From Pseudophaeobacter arcticus DSM 23566 (GTDB lineage Bacteria; Pseudomonadota; Alphaproteobacteria; Rhodobacterales; Rhodobacteraceae), in contig NZ_KI421507.1 of the NCBI RefSeq assembly GCF_000473205.1, forward strand, positions 407,934 through 471,933: a stretch of 64,000 nt of DNA. Reading direction: 5' to 3'. The position numbers and the translations under genes are program-made. Position 1 is the stretch's first letter. Each line of letters begins with the position of its first letter. The notes below the pieces were generated by a model. The model saw only the letters and a program-made list of their open reading frames with translations. It did no database searches and had not been told where the DNA came from. Positions 61,025 through 64,000 of this stretch are shown here, one piece after another.

Positions 61025-62103
61025 TGTGAGGTCTCGCTGTTCTTCAGGGGCCTCATTGTGTGACTGGCCAGATAGGCACTATAGGCGGGATCGGCCTGCA
61101 GGAAGCCCTGCTGTTGCAGGGTCGCGAGAGCCGGGGCGCGCTGCGCCTGTGGCGACCAGAGGCTGATATCCGGGGAGTGCTGCAAAACCGCCAGCCGCTG
61201 GCGATCTTCGCCATGGGCAATCGAGGCCGCCGCCACCGAGGCCCGGTCCCGCGCCAGCGCATCATTGGCAAATTTGTAGTGCTTTATCAGCGCCGACATC
61301 GGCGCCAGCCGCAGCCCGGTCGAGGCATGGGGATGAACGGCGGGGGTGACACCGGCGCCCACATAGATCAGCGGGTGCTTGGTCAGGCAGCAGCTCTCGC
61401 CAAAGACCTTGCCACGGATGCCGCCAAACAGCAGCTGTGGCGCGGGCGGCGTGATTTTGTTTTGGTGCAGAAAATAGCCCAATCCTGTCGCAGGGCTTTG
61501 GTAGTCATAGGCGGTGACGCTGCTGATATCGCAGTGATCAAATTGCTGCAACACCTGCAGGTAGGGCAGCGCAGCGACCGTGGACAGAGGCGCCTTTGGG
61601 AACATTTCCAGCATCTGGGCCATAAGTCCGGTATAGCCCTGATCGGTCAGAAAACCGGTCAGCCCCCGCAGGCCAATCTCTGCCCGGCCCTCAAAATCAA
61701 AGATCTCATCCATATCGGCGATGAGACACCAGCGGTCGGTGGCATAGCGTTTGGCGGCATAGCTGCGAAAGTCGTTTTCATAGTCTCCCCAGGGCAGGGT
61801 CGATTGCAGGATGCTCACCCCGGGCTGTTGGCGCAGCCGGTCCAGTGTGCCCTCGCGCGAGCCGTTGTCGAAAAAGACAAAATGTGCGACCCCGAGGCGG
61901 CGATAATGGTCAAAAAAGCCGTCCAGATAGTAGGCGCCATCGCGCACCAGCGCGACCAGAACCACCTCATCTGCTGCGGCGATCCGCTGTTTTGGCCCAT
62001 GCAGATGACGCAGAGAGGCGAAAAATCGGGCGCGGTGCAGCGCAGAGCCGAGGCGTTTTGTGATGCGGGCAGCAATGGCGGGCTGCGGCGGGTGGTCACT
62101 CAT
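61021..62103 (-). CDS. Glycosyltransferase (Glyco_tranf_2_4 / DUF23-like)
   Basis: 360 residues from ATG 62103 (MSDHPPQPAIAARITKRLG); a longer frame to 62298 has no homology and overlaps the end of tamB. The ribosome site is weak. Motifs: LVRDGAYYLDGFFDHYRRLG, VFFDNGSREGT and CLIADMDEIFDF (DxD-like). This is the pattern of the family 2 subgroup that acts on nearby polysaccharide. A conserved His/Cys-rich part is in the C-terminal half. First gene of a two-gene unit with the GT2 gene. Confidence 0.82.
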   Translation of the reverse strand: MSDHPPQPAIAARITKRLGSALHRARFFASLRHLHGPKQRIAAADEVVLVALVRDGAYYLDGFFDHYRRLGVAHFVFFDNGSREGTLDRLRQQPGVSILQSTLPWGDYENDFRSYAAKRYATDRWCLIADMDEIFDFEGRAEIGLRGLTGFLTDQGYTGLMAQMLEMFPKAPLSTVAALPYLQVLQQFDHCDISSVTAYDYQSPATGLGYFLHQNKITPPAPQLLFGGIRGKVFGESCCLTKHPLIYVGAGVTPAVHPHASTGLRLAPMSALIKHYKFANDALARDRASVAAASIAHGEDRQRLAVLQHSPDISLWSPQAQRAPALATLQQQGFLQADPAYSAYLASHTMRPLKNSETSQ

Positions 62104-62251
62104 GCAATCTGTCCAGCTGTCGGGTCTGTCGGGGCAGGTTAAGCGGCTGCTCCGGTTTGGAAAAGCATTTGCAGGCCTAGTGAAGACATGTGTCGAAATT
62201 GCGCCGCCGGGACGGAGCGCTGATGGCATGGGGGCTGCGGGCGTCAGAAAA

Positions 62252-64000
62252 TCAGTAATCCCGTTTGAAAAACAGGCCAAAACCGCTTTCGCCTTCACTG
62301 TCGACAGTGCCGGTCACGGTGACGGACTCGGTGAGGTCGATGTTGATGCTCAGCTCACTGTCGCCCTCGGTGTTGACGTTGAAATCGGTATAGGCCTTCT
62401 CGCCGATATAGCCCCCAAGCCCCAGCAGCCCCGAGCCGATATTGTCGAGACCCACCTCCACATTGTCAGCGCCGGTTGCCTCCCGCAGGCGGCTTTGGTT
62501 GCCCAGCCCGCGTCCGCTGAGATCCAGAGCGGATTTGGCCAGCCGGGCCAGTGCCAGGGGGGACAGATCATCCAGGTTGTCGCCAAACAGCAGCAGCGCC
62601 AGGGCCTCTTCGCTGGGGCGGGGCGGGTCCGAGGTGACCTTGATTTGCGGCGCGTCCAGCGGGCCTTCGATCTCCAGCGTGGCGGAGCCGCTGGCGGTAC
62701 TGGCAGAGGAGCGAAACTCCAGATGGGGTTTCAGATCCCCCAACAGGGTGATGCGGCCTTCGTCCAGCTCCAGGCGCCGCCCGAGGATATCAAAGGTGCC
62801 ACGCTTCAGGCTGATCTGCCCGGAAGGCGCCAGGGCGGCGGTGCTGCCGCGCAGCTGGATGCGGCCGCCCAGTTCGGCATTGAGCCCACGGCCCCGGGCA
62901 AAGATGCGGTTGGGCGCGTCAATCAGCAGATCCAGGTTGATGTTGCTGCTGGAACCCGTGCTGGCGGCGGTTTGGATCAGCCCGGCGCGGGCGCGGGTCA
63001 GCCGTACCGCGCGGGTTTCGCCGATGTGGCGGATTGGCGGGATTGGCGCCGCCGAGATCGCCCCCCCGGCGGTGTTGAGGTTGATATTGCTTTCGCCGAT
63101 ATCAATCCGACCGCTCAAATTGCTGTTGCCGGCCAGCGGCCCATTGAAGGTCAGCGCGCCGTTCAGCAGGGTTTCATAGCTCAGATGATCGCTCAGCGTG
63201 ACATCCGAGATGCCAATCTTGAGCGAAGCATCAAAGGGGGGCGTCAGGGCCATTGGCCCGGTCAGTTGCAGCGCGCCGCCATCGCGCGGGCGGGCCGAGA
63301 CCTGAAGCTGCGCCCGTGCATCCCGTAGCGTGACAGTTGCGTTGATATCATCAAGCCGCTGGGCCGCAGCGGGCAGCGCCATCGCGGCGCCGCGCGTGGT
63401 GATGCTGCCCGTCAGGGCCGCGAGCGCGGGCGCGCCTTTTAATGCCAGATCAAAGGCGGCAGTGCCGCTCAGCAGATTTGGGGTGATAAAGGGGTTGGCC
63501 CCCTCCAGCCGGGCCTGCCCCTTGGCGGTGATATCCGCCTGTCCGCTGCGCTCGTCAAAGCTGCCAGCGAGGTGCGCCGCGGCACCCGAAGGCGCCTTGG
63601 CATCACTGGTGATCTGCCAGCGCCCATCGCGGCGTTGCGCCTTTCCCGTCGCGCTGAGCCTGCCCGGCAGTTCGGGAACGAAGCGCTGCATTTCTTCCAG
63701 AGAGGCCTCAAAGGTGACATCTGCCGCGCCGTCCAGCTGGGCACTGCCCTGGAGCTGGGCAAAGGAGGCATGTGGCCCCTTGAGCTGTAGCTGCCCCGTC
63801 AGGCTGTCGCCGCTTCGGGCCAGGTCGCCCTCCAGGGTCAGCGCCCCAGAGACCTGCGGCACCAGTGGGTTGAGATCCTTGAGCCCCGCCCGCAGATGCA
63901 GGCTGCCGGCGCGACTGTCCAAGCTGCCGCTGGCCTCGGCTGAAATTTGCCCGCCCAGCAGTGTGAACCTGTCGATGTCCAGCCCATCGGCACCGCGCGC
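62252..64000 (-). CDS. tamB: TamB, C-terminal part (gene runs off the right edge)
   Basis: 583 codons are visible and the frame stays open to base 64000; the full protein would be over 1,000 residues. It is the C-terminal DUF490 domain of translocation and assembly module TamB, rich in beta repeats such as GQISLKRGTFDILGRRLELD and LLLFGDNLDDLSP, ending in the outer-membrane-type GFGLFFKRDY. TamB spans the periplasm from an N-terminal helix (outside the window) and works with TamA in outer-membrane lipid transport and protein insertion. tamA may lie further right. Confidence 0.92.
   Translation of the reverse strand, partial: ARGADGLDIDRFTLLGGQISAEASGSLDSRAGSLHLRAGLKDLNPLVPQVSGALTLEGDLARSGDSLTGQLQLKGPHASFAQLQGSAQLDGAADVTFEASLEEMQRFVPELPGRLSATGKAQRRDGRWQITSDAKAPSGAAAHLAGSFDERSGQADITAKGQARLEGANPFITPNLLSGTAAFDLALKGAPALAALTGSITTRGAAMALPAAAQRLDDINATVTLRDARAQLQVSARPRDGGALQLTGPMALTPPFDASLKIGISDVTLSDHLSYETLLNGALTFNGPLAGNSNLSGRIDIGESNINLNTAGGAISAAPIPPIRHIGETRAVRLTRARAGLIQTAASTGSSSNINLDLLIDAPNRIFARGRGLNAELGGRIQLRGSTAALAPSGQISLKRGTFDILGRRLELDEGRITLLGDLKPHLEFRSSASTASGSATLEIEGPLDAPQIKVTSDPPRPSEEALALLLFGDNLDDLSPLALARLAKSALDLSGRGLGNQSRLREATGADNVEVGLDNIGSGLLGLGGYIGEKAYTDFNVNTEGDSELSINIDLTESVTVTGTVDSEGESGFGLFFKRDY

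Noticed and set aside
62104..62298. N-terminal 65-residue extension of the glycosyltransferase at 61021
   Set aside because: It overlaps tamB on the same strand, has no similarity to the family, and ATG 62103 gives a normal N-terminus.
62060..63328. Plus-strand open frame of 422 codons opposite tamB
   Set aside because: Antisense shadow of the DUF490 repeats; low-complexity Gln/Ala/Gly composition.

Overview
The window looks like chromosome of a Roseobacter-group alphaproteobacterium (Rhodobacteraceae). The evidence is the alphaproteobacterial form of initiator tRNA, the GC-rich third-position bias, and a typical gene set: a hydroxyproline operon, a methionine gamma-lyase/Lrp pair, a glycerol-type ABC operon with a DUF2160 protein, and TamB. 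No rRNA gene lies inside the window. The left edge carries three structured hairpins and tRNA-fMet, the usual last gene of a roseobacter rRNA operon, followed by an IS3-family remnant.

From 1 to 8.3 kb are small metabolic and regulatory genes: an ArsC/Spx-type protein, an SRPBCC protein, an SDR with a divergent AraC regulator, an aldehyde dehydrogenase behind an AcoR-like regulator that has no AAA+ domain, a cold-shock protein and a GntR regulator. From 8.5 to 13.2 kb is a complete trans-4-hydroxy-L-proline catabolic operon (deaminase, epimerase, semialdehyde dehydrogenase, D-hydroxyproline oxidase) divergent from the GntR gene, with a perfect ATTGGATCCAAT palindrome between them. Methionine gamma-lyase with a divergent Lrp regulator and a BlaI/M56-protease pair follow. 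A six-gene glycerol/sugar-alcohol ABC operon (17.05-23.1 kb) has one canonical and one degenerate ATPase. From 23.4 to 32 kb are an RlmL-like methyltransferase, a thioesterase, an extreme Gly/Thr repeat protein, a kinase-like protein, an acyl-CoA dehydrogenase/TetR pair, a frameshifted TIGR03084-like gene and a divergent DgoK-like protein.

The right half (32.6-62.1 kb) is an exopolysaccharide locus: an ExoY-like sugar transferase, a BY-kinase-like protein, a Wzz-like protein, a flippase, a Wzy/ligase-like protein, a WecG-type transferase and several glycosyltransferases. Embedded in it is a seven-gene minus-strand operon (56.9 to 39.5 kb), almost all joined by 4-base stop/start overlaps. It encodes a PKS (KS-AT-KR-DH-ACP-TE), a GT2, an NRPS-like protein (formyltransferase, condensation C-lobe, adenylation domain interrupted by a luciferase-like monooxygenase, PCP), a phosphopantetheinyl transferase, an SGNH-like protein, an SGNH-glycosidase-like fusion and another GT2. 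The adenylation specificity residues read as a glycine code. I infer that the assembly line makes a formylglycine-derived short acyl chain (4-formamido-3-hydroxybutyryl or its dehydrated form) that either decorates the polysaccharide or is glycosylated. This is the most interesting system in the window. The window ends inside tamB.

Two kinds of non-coding structure recur. Three copies of a roughly 88-base double-hairpin element with conserved flanks and variable stems each sit between convergent genes (30950, 39350, 59903). Short 11-15 bp tandem duplications occur at more than a dozen places, in genes and between them.
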